This document shows, one piece after another, positions 34,305 through 44,800 of a stretch of 64,000 bases of DNA. A program made the translations under genes and the position numbers. Numbering within the stretch: the first letter of the stretch is position 1; every line of letters starts with the position of its first letter. The stretch lies in contig JASDSY010000030.1 in the NCBI GenBank assembly GCA_041441465.1, forward strand, positions 62,001 through 126,000, given 5' to 3'. The stretch is from JASDSY01 sp041441465 (GTDB lineage: Bacteria > Muiribacteriota > UBA9980). A model generated the notes under the pieces. It made no database searches. It worked only from the letters and a program-made list of their open reading frames with translations, and had not been told where the DNA came from.

Positions 34305-37131
34305 ATATATTGCCTTAATTGTTTTTATGTTTTTTATGTGCCTGGCGCATGCTTATTTTCCGGCGGATCTGGCGTATTCAGGGCCGCTGCAAATCGCATT
34401 TTCGAGCCGTGAAGTTTTCCGCGAAAGTCTTATGAAAAAAGCTGCCGCATACCGCGACGCGGCTTTTATGTCATTCCAGTCGGGCGAACTGACTGAAAGC
34501 GTGGAATTCAATCATAAGTATTTGAATCTGGCGCCGGGTGATACAGAGGCGCTGCTTATAATGGCGCGTTCTCAATTCTGGACGCAGCATAATGAACAAT
34601 CATTCAAAAATTACGAAATGTATTTTGAAAACGGCGGCAAAGAAGATTTTTCTGTGCTGTATGAATACGCTTCGGCGCTTCTTGCGTCCGGAAGCTGCGC
34701 AAAAGCCGCCGGCGTGTTCGCTAAGGCGGAAAAAACGCTCGATACTGTCGAATCGGAGGCAGCGCAGAATATTTATTTTAATTACAGCTTCTGCCTTTTG
34801 AAATGCGGCGAAATCAGTAAGAGTCTTAAATACGCCGGAAAATTAAAAAATCAGATCTTAAAATCAGACGCTTATGAGCTTATAGGCGATTATTATTACA
34901 ATAAATTCGCGAATGTGACCGGCGAGGCGTATTTCGATATAAAGTCCGAAAAAATTTTATATAAAAAAGAATTGAGCGATATCGGTAAAGCGCTGGAGTA
35001 TTATAAAAAATCATTGGCATTTAATGAAAAAAAGAAAAATTTGAATGTGAAAATAGCTGACTGCCTTTGGGAAAAAGGCGAAAGAAAAGAGGCGGTAAAA
35101 AGATTGCTCGGCGTATGTGATGAGCTGAAAAATCCTTATGCTTATTTCAGGATGTCTTATTTTTTGAAAGAAAGCCGCGGCACTTCCGAAACAAATCTTG
35201 CCGGATGTCTTGAATTGATTGATAAGGCTGTTAAATACGGTGTTGATAAATCTGAAGCTTCATATGAAAAAGCAAAAATATATGAGATGGCAGCGCGGAT
35301 TGATAATGTGAAAACATGCCTGGTGCAGGCCGCCGAAAATGTGAAAGGCGGGGAGTGGTTTTGCGGCAGTCTGGCTAAACTTCTTATAAAATATAATGTA
35401 AAATCATCAAGTTATAAAAAATTTTATGAGAATAAATTTTTTCGATTAAAATTTAAACCTGAATTTGAACTGTTGACGGCCTATAACTCTCTGAATGACC
35501 GCGGCGGACAAACGATTGTACCTTTGAATAAATTTATTTTATTAAATAATTCTGGCTCGCCTGATTATGATAACTGCCTGACGGCACTCGAAATATTTGA
35601 CCGCATGAGCTTTTGGGAGCGAATTAAGAATTTCAGTTTAAGGCTGAAAATTAATGCGTCCATGATTGAAATTTCAAGGTCTCAAAATGCAGAAACGATA
35701 AAATGGCTTGATGAATTCGAAAGGTCAGAAAAAAATGCCGATGAAAAATACAGGCTTATTAAAAGGATTGCCGAATTGACATCCGCAGCGAATGATAACG
35801 CTGCGGCTTCGAAAAAAATATTGACAGCCCTTAAATTGGAGGGATTAAACCGGAAGAGGCGCCTGGAAATTTATAAACTTGCATTTAAGTACGCCGAAGC
35901 TTCAGCCGACACTGGATATATTGATGAAATCGCTATGCTTATCTATAATAACGGGATCTATGTGGAAAATGCCTATAAATATCTAATTTATAAAAATTAT
36001 TGGAGCGGCGGCAGGAAAATCGCCAGGAATTGCATTGAAAAAATAAGGGAAAACGACGAAAATTCTCCGCTTGCAGCTTTATTTGACGGCCACGAAGCCT
36101 ATAATTCTCAAAAATATTTTAAGGCGCTGGATTTTTATAAAAAAGCCTGTGCCGGGTATAATGACCAAAATTATGTTTTAAAGCTGATCGAAGATACGCG
36201 TAAGCTTATAAGGAAAAATCTATCGGCCGTTTGCAGTGTTTTTTCGGATTCTACCGGGAATTACCGCAAATCATGCGGTATAGAAATTAAGCTCCCCGGC
36301 GATGAGCTGCCTTTGGATATAGGCGTTTCCTTTGAAAAGTTTATGAAAAATAATATTTTAAATAATAACGTTGATCTTATCAACCGGCAGAATGCCTTAA
36401 GTATATCTGCTGCCATAAAGAAACGAAAAGTGATATTCGGTCCGGCTTTGAATTTATATTCATTGGATCGTTCGTTTAACGATGACGTCGTTAAAATATG
36501 GCCGGCGTTTAAAATATCGTGGATAAATAATTCCTTAAGCGTATCAGCTTCGGCCGAACGAAAATTCATAAACGATACGCCGCTGTCGATAGAGCTCGGC
36601 ATGAGCGCGGCGCTTAATAAACTGGATTTCTATAATGAAAAACATGGGTTTATTCAATTCGGTTCTTATCAGAATATTAAAATATGCGACGGAACGAGCC
36701 GCCGGAATTTTTTATTCGGCGCCGGCTTGATTCGCGGCGGCTTTACTTATAAACTATACCGTTCCGGGGATAACGCCTCGGGCGGCTATAATGGTCCGGC
36801 TTCTATTTCAGGCTGTAATTTCAGTCCGTCGGAAGTTTACTATGCGCCTGATAATAGCCTGGTTAACGGCATTATTATTGATTATAGCCAAAAAATAAAA
36901 TCCGCGTTTTATCGTTTTTCGCTGAATACCGGTAAAGAAAGCCGAAATAACAGCGGGAATTCGAAATTTTATGGCGTTTCTGCCGGTATCGATTATTCAA
37001 AAAACGAAAACACCGCATATTCGTTCGAAATAAATTTATTTAAAAGCGGATTTGACCCTTTAACTGGCGCTAATAACAACAATACTTATAAAAGCACTAT
37101 GTATAAACTAAATATGTCGAGAAAGTTTTAA
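34285..37131 (+). CDS. pelB: PelB-like TPR protein with C-terminal outer-membrane barrel
   Basis: 948 residues from the ATG at 34285, which follows AAAGAGGTGG and gives a signal peptide (YIALIVFMFFMCLAHAYF). Residues about 45-660 are TPR-like helices (AFMSFQSGELTESVEFNHKY). From about 670 to the end, alternating polar/hydrophobic strands and a final Phe (MYKLNMSRKF) are typical of an outer-membrane beta-barrel. Pseudomonas PelB has the same plan (TPR scaffold plus secretion porin, about 1190 residues). Sequence similarity to PelB is not obvious by eye, so the assignment uses architecture and place between pelG and the deacetylase gene. Confidence 0.7.
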   Translation: MQLKKLRYIALIVFMFFMCLAHAYFPADLAYSGPLQIAFSSREVFRESLMKKAAAYRDAAFMSFQSGELTESVEFNHKYLNLAPGDTEALLIMARSQFWTQHNEQSFKNYEMYFENGGKEDFSVLYEYASALLASGSCAKAAGVFAKAEKTLDTVESEAAQNIYFNYSFCLLKCGEISKSLKYAGKLKNQILKSDAYELIGDYYYNKFANVTGEAYFDIKSEKILYKKELSDIGKALEYYKKSLAFNEKKKNLNVKIADCLWEKGERKEAVKRLLGVCDELKNPYAYFRMSYFLKESRGTSETNLAGCLELIDKAVKYGVDKSEASYEKAKIYEMAARIDNVKTCLVQAAENVKGGEWFCGSLAKLLIKYNVKSSSYKKFYENKFFRLKFKPEFELLTAYNSLNDRGGQTIVPLNKFILLNNSGSPDYDNCLTALEIFDRMSFWERIKNFSLRLKINASMIEISRSQNAETIKWLDEFERSEKNADEKYRLIKRIAELTSAANDNAAASKKILTALKLEGLNRKRRLEIYKLAFKYAEASADTGYIDEIAMLIYNNGIYVENAYKYLIYKNYWSGGRKIARNCIEKIRENDENSPLAALFDGHEAYNSQKYFKALDFYKKACAGYNDQNYVLKLIEDTRKLIRKNLSAVCSVFSDSTGNYRKSCGIEIKLPGDELPLDIGVSFEKFMKNNILNNNVDLINRQNALSISAAIKKRKVIFGPALNLYSLDRSFNDDVVKIWPAFKISWINNSLSVSASAERKFINDTPLSIELGMSAALNKLDFYNEKHGFIQFGSYQNIKICDGTSRRNFLFGAGLIRGGFTYKLYRSGDNASGGYNGPASISGCNFSPSEVYYAPDNSLVNGIIIDYSQKIKSAFYRFSLNTGKESRNNSGNSKFYGVSAGIDYSKNENTAYSFEINLFKSGFDPLTGANNNNTYKSTMYKLNMSRKF

Positions 37132-37132
37132 A

Positions 37133-39511
37133 ATGATGAATATTAATTTTTATTATAAAAATGCGGCGCCTGCACTTGGTATTATAAAGATACTTCTGCT
37201 TTCATTTTTGCTGTGGCAGCTTCCGGCATTTCCTCACTTGAATGCTTCAGATACGGAAGAAAAGGCTTTTAAAAGAAAAGTCATGGTATATTATAACAGT
37301 AAAACTCAGGTAAGCAAAACATCGAACAATGTCTCGGAATTATTCGGCCTGTATTTTAATTATTACGGCATGGATGTCAAATATCAGGATATCGATTCGT
37401 CAATTGACGATGATTCAATGATGAAGTGGGCCGATATTTTTATTATACACTCCGAGGAAGTTTCTAAAAATTATCCGCGGCTTTGCGAAAAATTGTTAAG
37501 CTATGCCGGCGAAAAAAGGATAGTTTTCCTTGATATTCCCGACAAAAATACCGCTGAGATTAAATTATTGAAAAGAATCGGCTTTTTAATTTCCCAGCAA
37601 AATATTGGTGCTGGTGACGTTAAGTCGGTTTTTATCGACAGCCGGCTTAAGCTTTCGGATAAAAAATACGAATTGGACCGGTCTCAGGATTTTTTGAAGC
37701 TGATAAAAAATCCCGATCGTGATAATGTAACAGGTTATTTTACGGTTACAACAGCCACTAATGAAATTGCCGTCGTTGCCGGTTCTGAAAATGGAGCAGT
37801 AGCGTTAATCGATAAAATTGTACGTATGAACGATGACGGCGATATAAGGTATTGGCTTATCGATCCGGCATTTTTAACAAAAATGATACTCGGTATAAAT
37901 GAATTTCCCGTTCCGGATCCATGCGTAAAGTCAGGAACGCGCGCCGCTTTTATTCATGTTGACGGCGACGGGTATTCCTACAAGCCTTTATACAGCGATA
38001 AAAGATATAGCGGCGAGATAGTTTTTGATGAAATCATCAACCGCTATAAGCTTCCGGTGACGGTATCCTTTATTGTTTCTGAAATACATCCTGACGAAGA
38101 CGGCAATTATGAAATAGGAATTAATTTAAAAAATCGCACCGCGCACGGATATATTGAAATTGGCTCGCACAGTTGGTACCATCCGTTCAATTGGGAAATT
38201 TTTGAGAATAATATCCAGGCCAAGCCTGAAAGCGAAATTTTAGAAACCGACCAGATTATCGGATCTATGAAATTTTATAAAGCGCTCGATGCCGGAAAAA
38301 CAAGTCTCTATCATGAAATAATAGATTCATCGGGTTATATATCTAAAATAACAGGAAAGAAATGTCAATTCATTTTCTGGAGCGGCAAGTGCAATCCCGG
38401 CGTAAAAGCCCTTGAATTGTGCGATAAATACGGCTTGGGGAATATAAACGGCGGCGATACCAGATTCGATCCGCAGGTGAATACATTCAGAGGGTTTGAG
38501 CCCCATTTTGTGTACATTAATAATCTTATAAGATTTAACGCTCGTTATGTCAATGAATTCATATTGACGAACAGGTGGAGCGGCCCGTTTGACGGCTACG
38601 GCCAGGCAATAACCGGATTCGAAAAAACCATGTCGCCGCGCTTAATAACTCCTATCGATATATATTATCACTTTTATATCGCTACAAGGCTTGATTCGCT
38701 TAATTCGTTAATGAAGGTCTATGACTATGTGATTTCACAGTATCCTTTTTTTATGACTGTTTCGGAATGGACTGAGCGTCTGAGATTGTCTTTGGGAGTT
38801 AAAATTTATGCGTTGAAAAATAATAAAGATAGGGTTCTTGAAAATTTTAGCGGTTGTGATTGTTATTATTCGGCGGATAAACCGATTATGTTCATAAAAA
38901 AATTTAGAATCGAAAATGCCCGGAATTTTGATAATTTCAGGTGGGATTATGAAGGCTGGCCGTTCATAAAAAACGCGTCTTATGTTATAGGGTTTAATGT
39001 AATCAATACGGCAAAATATATTATAAGCGGCGGCAGCGAATGCGGCGATATGGAAATAATAGACAGGCCGCCGGACTATATTTATCTTAAATCCGTAAAT
39101 GCTCGTATTAAAAGCGTTGAAAAAAATATTAAGGATAAAAATTCAATTAAAATAAAAGGTGATTGCAATGCGCCGCTGCTATTTAAATTTGGGGGTGCAG
39201 TGCCGGGAAAATACTCCGCCGGATTCATAATTAAAAATAACGGCGGCAATGCTATCGAAGAAAAAAAGTTAAATTTGTCATGCGATACCGGTGAATTGGA
39301 AATAAAATTGCCATATTGTTCAGGCAGTTTTGAAATCAGCGTTTCACCCCTGACTGCTAAAGTTTTCGGGGAAAAAGATAATAAAAATTTTTATTATTTA
39401 ATCGATGAAATTCAAAAAGCTTTGTCAAATTTAAATTTCAAGATTGATTATAAAATAATAATTGTCTTAATTTTATATTTATATTTTATTTTTAAGCGTA
39501 AGAAAAAATAA
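37133..39511 (+). CDS. pelA: PelA-like polysaccharide deacetylase
   Basis: 792 residues. A signal/anchor helix (about 16-31) is followed by a Rossmann-like domain (KRKVMVYYNSKTQVSKTSNN, then WADIFIIHSEEV) and a CE4-like deacetylase domain with D277 and D279 in FIHVDGDGYSY and the metal pair H346/H350 in GSHSWYHPFNW. PelA removes acetyl groups from the polymer during export. The GH166 hydrolase domain that opens Pseudomonas PelA seems absent, as there is no room before the Rossmann part. A C-terminal membrane helix (IIIVLILYLYFIF) is also unusual. It begins directly after the barrel gene's stop. Confidence 0.8.
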   Translation: MMNINFYYKNAAPALGIIKILLLSFLLWQLPAFPHLNASDTEEKAFKRKVMVYYNSKTQVSKTSNNVSELFGLYFNYYGMDVKYQDIDSSIDDDSMMKWADIFIIHSEEVSKNYPRLCEKLLSYAGEKRIVFLDIPDKNTAEIKLLKRIGFLISQQNIGAGDVKSVFIDSRLKLSDKKYELDRSQDFLKLIKNPDRDNVTGYFTVTTATNEIAVVAGSENGAVALIDKIVRMNDDGDIRYWLIDPAFLTKMILGINEFPVPDPCVKSGTRAAFIHVDGDGYSYKPLYSDKRYSGEIVFDEIINRYKLPVTVSFIVSEIHPDEDGNYEIGINLKNRTAHGYIEIGSHSWYHPFNWEIFENNIQAKPESEILETDQIIGSMKFYKALDAGKTSLYHEIIDSSGYISKITGKKCQFIFWSGKCNPGVKALELCDKYGLGNINGGDTRFDPQVNTFRGFEPHFVYINNLIRFNARYVNEFILTNRWSGPFDGYGQAITGFEKTMSPRLITPIDIYYHFYIATRLDSLNSLMKVYDYVISQYPFFMTVSEWTERLRLSLGVKIYALKNNKDRVLENFSGCDCYYSADKPIMFIKKFRIENARNFDNFRWDYEGWPFIKNASYVIGFNVINTAKYIISGGSECGDMEIIDRPPDYIYLKSVNARIKSVEKNIKDKNSIKIKGDCNAPLLFKFGGAVPGKYSAGFIIKNNGGNAIEEKKLNLSCDTGELEIKLPYCSGSFEISVSPLTAKVFGEKDNKNFYYLIDEIQKALSNLNFKIDYKIIIVLILYLYFIFKRKKK

Positions 39512-39523
39512 TATAAAAAAATA

Positions 39524-39552
39524 TTGACATAGCTAAAAAAAATTGATATAAT
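39524..39552 (+). promoter_or_regulatory. Consensus sigma70-type promoter of tRNA-Asn
   Basis: TTGACA (39524-39529) and TATAAT (39547-39552) are both perfect and separated by 17 bases. The tRNA begins 18 bases after the -10 box. Confidence 0.93.
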
Positions 39553-39569
39553 AAAGACATAATTAAAAT

Positions 39570-39641
<72 letters not shown>

Positions 39642-39660
39642 CTAAGATAAAAAAATAAAA

Positions 39661-39690
39661 AGCCCGCATGCAAGTGCGGGTCTTTTTTTT
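39661..39690 (+). terminator. Rho-independent terminator after tRNA-Asn
   Basis: GCCCGCA pairs with TGCGGGT (one G-T) around a 6-base loop, followed by C and eight T. Confidence 0.9.
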
Positions 39691-39742
39691 GTTCAGTTTT
39701 TTATTCAGTATTTTTTACTTTTAGTTTATTTTTAGCTTTGCT

Positions 39743-40693
39743 TTATTCTATGATTCGGCTCGCAGCCGGATTTTTTCTTAGATTATTAATTTTTTCCTTT
39801 AAGGTTTCCAATAAACCTGACATTTCCGGCTTTGAACATAAGTCCAGCGCCTTTTTTAACGCTTCTTCCGATTCTTTTACCTTTCCTGATTTCAAATAAA
39901 CGCAGCCTCTTAAATATTCACATTCAATTAATAATTCAGGCTGGCTTGACTTAATATTTAATATTTTGAGCGCCTCATCGTATCTTTTTAATTCGATACA
40001 CGCTGCGGCATATTTCAAAACAATTTCATCGTCAGTTATTTTAGAGGCTTTGCCCGATGGTTTTGATAGTAATGTTTTTAAGGCGCCGTAAGCATCGTCA
40101 AATTTTTTCGAATAAAGTTTGGTCAGCGCTATATTGAATTTAATGTCAGTATTTTCAGGGGCTATTTTTAACGCTTCATTTAATGACACGGCCGCTTCGT
40201 CGTATTTTTTTTGCATTACCAGCGCCGCGCCGAGGTTTAATAATGGTTCGTATTTTGACGCGTCAAGCCTTGCAGCGAGACGGTAATAGGCTGCCGCGCT
40301 ATTTATGCTGCCGCGCATTTGAGAAATAAATCCAAGGTTATATACAGCGATGTACGATTTTGCGTCAAGTTTGAATGCCTGTAAATATGCGGTCTGAGCT
40401 GCATCGAGGTCGCCGGCCGCCATTGCCGCCTCGCCTATTTCAAGGTTTATCCGTATTTCGTCCGAATCGTAAGGAATATTAGATTCCTCTTGTGTTTCTT
40501 CGCAATGCGCAGTATTCAAATCAAGCCGCCGGCTGAAATCGAATTTATGTTCATAGTAATTTGCCGTATCCAGTCTGAAGATTGAATTCAAACTCGTTAC
40601 CGAAATTATTCCTGACTGAAATCCGCTTGATAAAATTCCATATCCTATTATTACTGCCGTAATATTTAACAAGGCCTTTTTTTTATTAAACAT
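39743..40693 (-). CDS. Exported or anchored TPR protein
   Basis: 316 residues with an N-terminal hydrophobic segment (10-33) and then at least four TPR units in residues about 80-300, for example INLEIGEAAMAAGDLDAAQT, YIAVYNLGFISQMRGSINSA, and EPLLNLGAALVMQKKYDEAA. GGCGG lies 9 bases before the ATG. TPRs bind partner proteins; the partner is unknown. It lies just downstream of the SH3/YkuD gene on the same strand (29 bases), so the two may share a transcript and both act in the envelope. Confidence 0.75.
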   Translation of the reverse strand: MFNKKKALLNITAVIIGYGILSSGFQSGIISVTSLNSIFRLDTANYYEHKFDFSRRLDLNTAHCEETQEESNIPYDSDEIRINLEIGEAAMAAGDLDAAQTAYLQAFKLDAKSYIAVYNLGFISQMRGSINSAAAYYRLAARLDASKYEPLLNLGAALVMQKKYDEAAVSLNEALKIAPENTDIKFNIALTKLYSKKFDDAYGALKTLLSKPSGKASKITDDEIVLKYAAACIELKRYDEALKILNIKSSQPELLIECEYLRGCVYLKSGKVKESEEALKKALDLCSKPEMSGLLETLKEKINNLRKNPAASRIIE

Positions 40694-40722
40694 AATTATT
40701 ATCCGCCAATTTTTAATATAAA

Positions 40723-41679
40723 CTAATTAATTTTTTCAGATGAGTAGCCTTTGATCGTGACCGGCGTGCCGACTTTAACGAGCTGGAAAAGCTCGATAGA
40801 ATCCTGTGAGTACATACGCACGCAGCCGTGCGAGGCTTTGGAACCGATTGAATCGGGCATTGGTGTTCCATGAATGCCTATATCGCCCCATTTTGTGCTT
40901 AGCTGCATCCAGCGTGTAGCTACGCCTTCATAAGGCCTTTTTTCCTTGTTTATGATTTTGAAACTGCCGTCAGGCGTGCGGCAGTCGCCGACTTTCTGCT
41001 TGTCGCGCCCGTCCGGGTTCTGGCCGTACGCTATAGGGAAAACCCTGACCGGTTTGTCGTTTAAATATAATGTAAGCGTGTAAGTCTTTTTGTCGACTAC
41101 AATTTTGCCGGCAGCCGGATTTTTCTGGATTGCTTTGTAATCGTCCGAATTCTTTACCAGTTCGCGGTAAGTGTAATATGATTTTTTGAAAGCATCGTAA
41201 TTGGCCTTATTACGGTTGGCGGTATATGCGGCATAATTTTTTTGGAATTCGGAAGCTGCTTTTTCAAGGGCCTCCGGTGTATATTTCGGCCCTTCCAAAA
41301 GATTTTTGTCGGTATATGTTATGAATGTTTTGGACATCCAGCCAGTTACGCCGTTATCGAATTTTACCCTGGCGAATCCGTTTTTTTCCTCGAGAACTTC
41401 GCATTTTGTGCCGTAGAGAACGTCGAAAATCACTTTATCCGAAGTCGAAGGGCCCTGGCGTAATTTGACATTTTGACCTGTAATTGCGCCTGTTTTTATG
41501 GAAGCCTTAGATGCGGTTTCGATAGTTGAAGCTTTTAAATTAACTTCGGCTGTCTGTACTTCTTCCTGCTTTAATGAAGATTTTACGGCTTTAAGACCGG
41601 TTTGCGAAAATGCGCTTTCGGCACTTATTGAAAACAAGATAAATATGATTGCTAATAATAAAATATTCTTCTTATTCAT
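40723..41679 (-). CDS. Secreted SH3b-L,D-transpeptidase (YkuD)
   Basis: 318 residues: signal peptide (1-25), a bacterial SH3 domain (about 63-125, NVKLRQGPSTSDKVIFDVLY) and a C-terminal YkuD domain with the catalytic box HGTPMPDSIGSKASHGCVRM, where the Cys is the nucleophile and His and Arg are conserved. Such enzymes make 3-3 crosslinks in peptidoglycan or attach proteins to it; the SH3b domain binds the cell wall. GAGGCGG lies before the ATG. The gene is divergent from the sensor kinase. Confidence 0.93.
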   Translation of the reverse strand: MNKKNILLLAIIFILFSISAESAFSQTGLKAVKSSLKQEEVQTAEVNLKASTIETASKASIKTGAITGQNVKLRQGPSTSDKVIFDVLYGTKCEVLEEKNGFARVKFDNGVTGWMSKTFITYTDKNLLEGPKYTPEALEKAASEFQKNYAAYTANRNKANYDAFKKSYYTYRELVKNSDDYKAIQKNPAAGKIVVDKKTYTLTLYLNDKPVRVFPIAYGQNPDGRDKQKVGDCRTPDGSFKIINKEKRPYEGVATRWMQLSTKWGDIGIHGTPMPDSIGSKASHGCVRMYSQDSIELFQLVKVGTPVTIKGYSSEKIN

Positions 41680-41800
41680 AAATTAAGACCGCCTCTATTA
41701 AAAATTTTTATTTACATATCTCATTTTTAATAATATAATAATTATACCATAAGTTTTCTAATTTTGGGTATTTAATTTAAATATGAATTAAAATTTTTTT

Positions 41801-44800
41801 ATGAAGTTAAAAAGATACGGGCTTAAGACAAAAATAATAACCGGAATATTTCTCTTATTCGGTTCATGTATAGCTTTGGTCTCATGGCTGGCTTATGATT
41901 ATCTCGAGCATTACCTTAAGGAGAGCATAACTCGTGAACAGTATAATTTCACGTCTAATCTTGCCTTAAACATTTACGATAAACTTAATATGGCTCAGAA
42001 TGCCGTAATTGCGGTAGCGGCGGGAATAACTCCTGAAATGTTTTCAGACAGGGAAAAACTGCAAAAATTCATAGATACACGCGAAGTATGCCGATTAATA
42101 TTTGATAACGGCATGTTTCTTTTTTCCGATAAAGGATTGATTATAGCTGAATCTCCAGATTTTAACAGATACGGCAAGGACTATTCGTATCGTGAATATT
42201 TCCAGAAAACGATGGAACTAAAAAAGTCTTATATATCTAAGCCTTATATTTCAAGCCAGACTCATGCCCATCCTTCAATCATGATAACAGCGCCTATTTT
42301 TATGAATGGTTCGGTTGTCGCCGTCCTCGGCGGGAGCATAGATCTCACCAAACCGAATTTTTTAGGGCGTATTGCCGCGTTAAAATTAGCCAATTCTGGA
42401 TATTTTTATGTTTTTACCCAAAAAAGGCTGATGATCGTTCATCCTAAAAAAGAATATATCCTGACTGAATTTCCCGAAGGTGTAAATCCGCTGTTCGATA
42501 AAGTGGTGAAAGAAAATTTTGAGGGCGCCGACTATACGAGCAATTTTAACGGTGATAATTGCCTTGCCTGCTTTAAAAAAATTCCTAACTCGGATTGGAT
42601 TTTGGGAGCGTCGGTTAATATCGACGAAGCGTTTCAGCCTATTTATTATGTGCGGGAATATTATATAATACTGATGTGTTCGGTTTTTTTATTTTTATGC
42701 CTCGCGATCGCTAACTGGCTTAAATATCTTATTAACCCTTTGCTGAAATTCGCGGCTCATGTGAACAGGCTTTCAGAAAAAAAGGGGCGGGATAAGTTTA
42801 TAAAAATAGACTCCGGCGATGAAATAGGCATGCTGGCAGACGAGTTTAATAAAATGATTATCAGCAATCAAACTCAGTATGAAGCGCTTATTGAAAAAGA
42901 AAATGAATTGAAAAATTATGTTAAGCGGCTAATCGAATTAAATGATATATTAAAGGCGAGCGAAACCAGGTATAAGTCGCTTTTCGAAAATATGCTGAAC
43001 GGATTTAGTTATAATAAAATCATCTATGACGAAAAAAACGAGCCTTGTGATTTTTGCATTATAGAAGCAAATGGTTATTTTTGCAATACATTTAATATTA
43101 TTAAAACGGATTTTTTAAATAAAAAAGTCAGTGAAATATTTCCGGCATATCCGCGCGAATGGAAAACTGAAATTTTCGAGGTATGCCGTACTTTAAAGGA
43201 AAAAAGGCTTGACTGTTATGTTCCTACAATCGGAAAATGGTTCGATATTATTATTTATTTACCAGAACCTGGATATTTCGTGACTATTTTTTCCGATATT
43301 ACGGAACGGAAGAATACGGAGCAGATTATTCTTGACGCCGAAAAAAAATCCAAATTTCAGCTTGAAAACAGGGTTTTGGAAAGAACTGCCGAATTAAGAC
43401 AGGCCAACGAAAAGCTTTTTGACGAAATTAACGAGAAAGAAAGAATACAGAACGCCCTTAAAACAAGCGAAAACAAATACCGCACACTTATGGAGCAAAC
43501 TTACGATTTGATATTTGAACTCGAGCCCGACGGAAAATGCAGTTTCGCGAGCGCTAATAATTTGAATATCATAGGCTATACGCCTTCTGAACTGATCGGG
43601 CATTATTATTGCGAATTTATTCATCCTGACGATATCGAGCCGACCAATAGAGAATTTGAGATGGAAATTAACGGTATAAAAACCGAAAATGTTAGTTTTA
43701 TAGCACGTTTTAAATGTAAAAACTCGAATTATATAAATCTTGAGATTACCGGCAAGGTATTTGAAACTGAAACCGGCGGCAAACGAATAATTGTCGTAGG
43801 CCGTGATATAACCGCAAAAATAAAACTCGAGGAAGAAATAATAAAAAGTTCAAAACTCGAATCGCTTGGAATTTTGGCCGGCGGTATAGCTCATGATTTT
43901 AATAATATTTTAATGGGAATAATCGGCAATGTGGTTTTGGCTAAGAAAAGAATTAAAAATGACGATCGTACGATTGAAATTTTGAGCAGGATTGAAACCG
44001 TTGTTTATAAAGCTAAGTCACTGACCGAACAGCTGATAACATTCTCAAAAGGCGGCATGCCAGTAAAAAAATTAGTCAATATAAATGAAATCTTAAGCGA
44101 AAATTTTAAATTTTCTACTGCCGGAACAAATATCATTACAGATTTTGAATTAAATGACAGCATTAATTTTATAGAGGCTGATTCCGGCCAGCTGGCGCAG
44201 GTGTTTACAAATCTTGCCATAAATTCCAAACAGGCTATGCCTGACGGCGGAGTGATTTCAGTAAAAACCCGCGTGGTGGATTTTAATGAACATAATGAAT
44301 TGGCGCTTGACGCCGGAAAATATGTTGAAATAATCATTTCAGACAATGGTGTCGGAATTTCGTCCGAGAATATAGCGAAAATATTTGATCCGTATTTTAC
44401 TACCAGGATAAACGGCAACGGACTGGGATTGGCAACCGCTTATTCGATAATTAAGAACCATTACGGAACTATTAACGTTGCTTCCGAGATCGGCCGCGGC
44501 ACTACTTTTACTATTTATTTGCCTGCCATGATTAAATCGGCTGACTGTCAGTATAATTCCGAGGAGCCGGCTGATTTCAGCATTGTTTTAAAAGAAAAAA
44601 AAGTCCTTGTTATGGATGATGACGAAATGGTTTTAAATGCCGTCAAAGAAATGTTCGAGCACATGAAAATAGAATGCCTTACCGCTGCAACCGGAGAAGC
44701 GGCAATTGAATTATATATTAAAAGCATGGAAGAAGGTCGAAAGATAGATTATGTAATAATGGATCTTGTTATAAAAGGCGGAATGGGCGGAGTTGACGCG

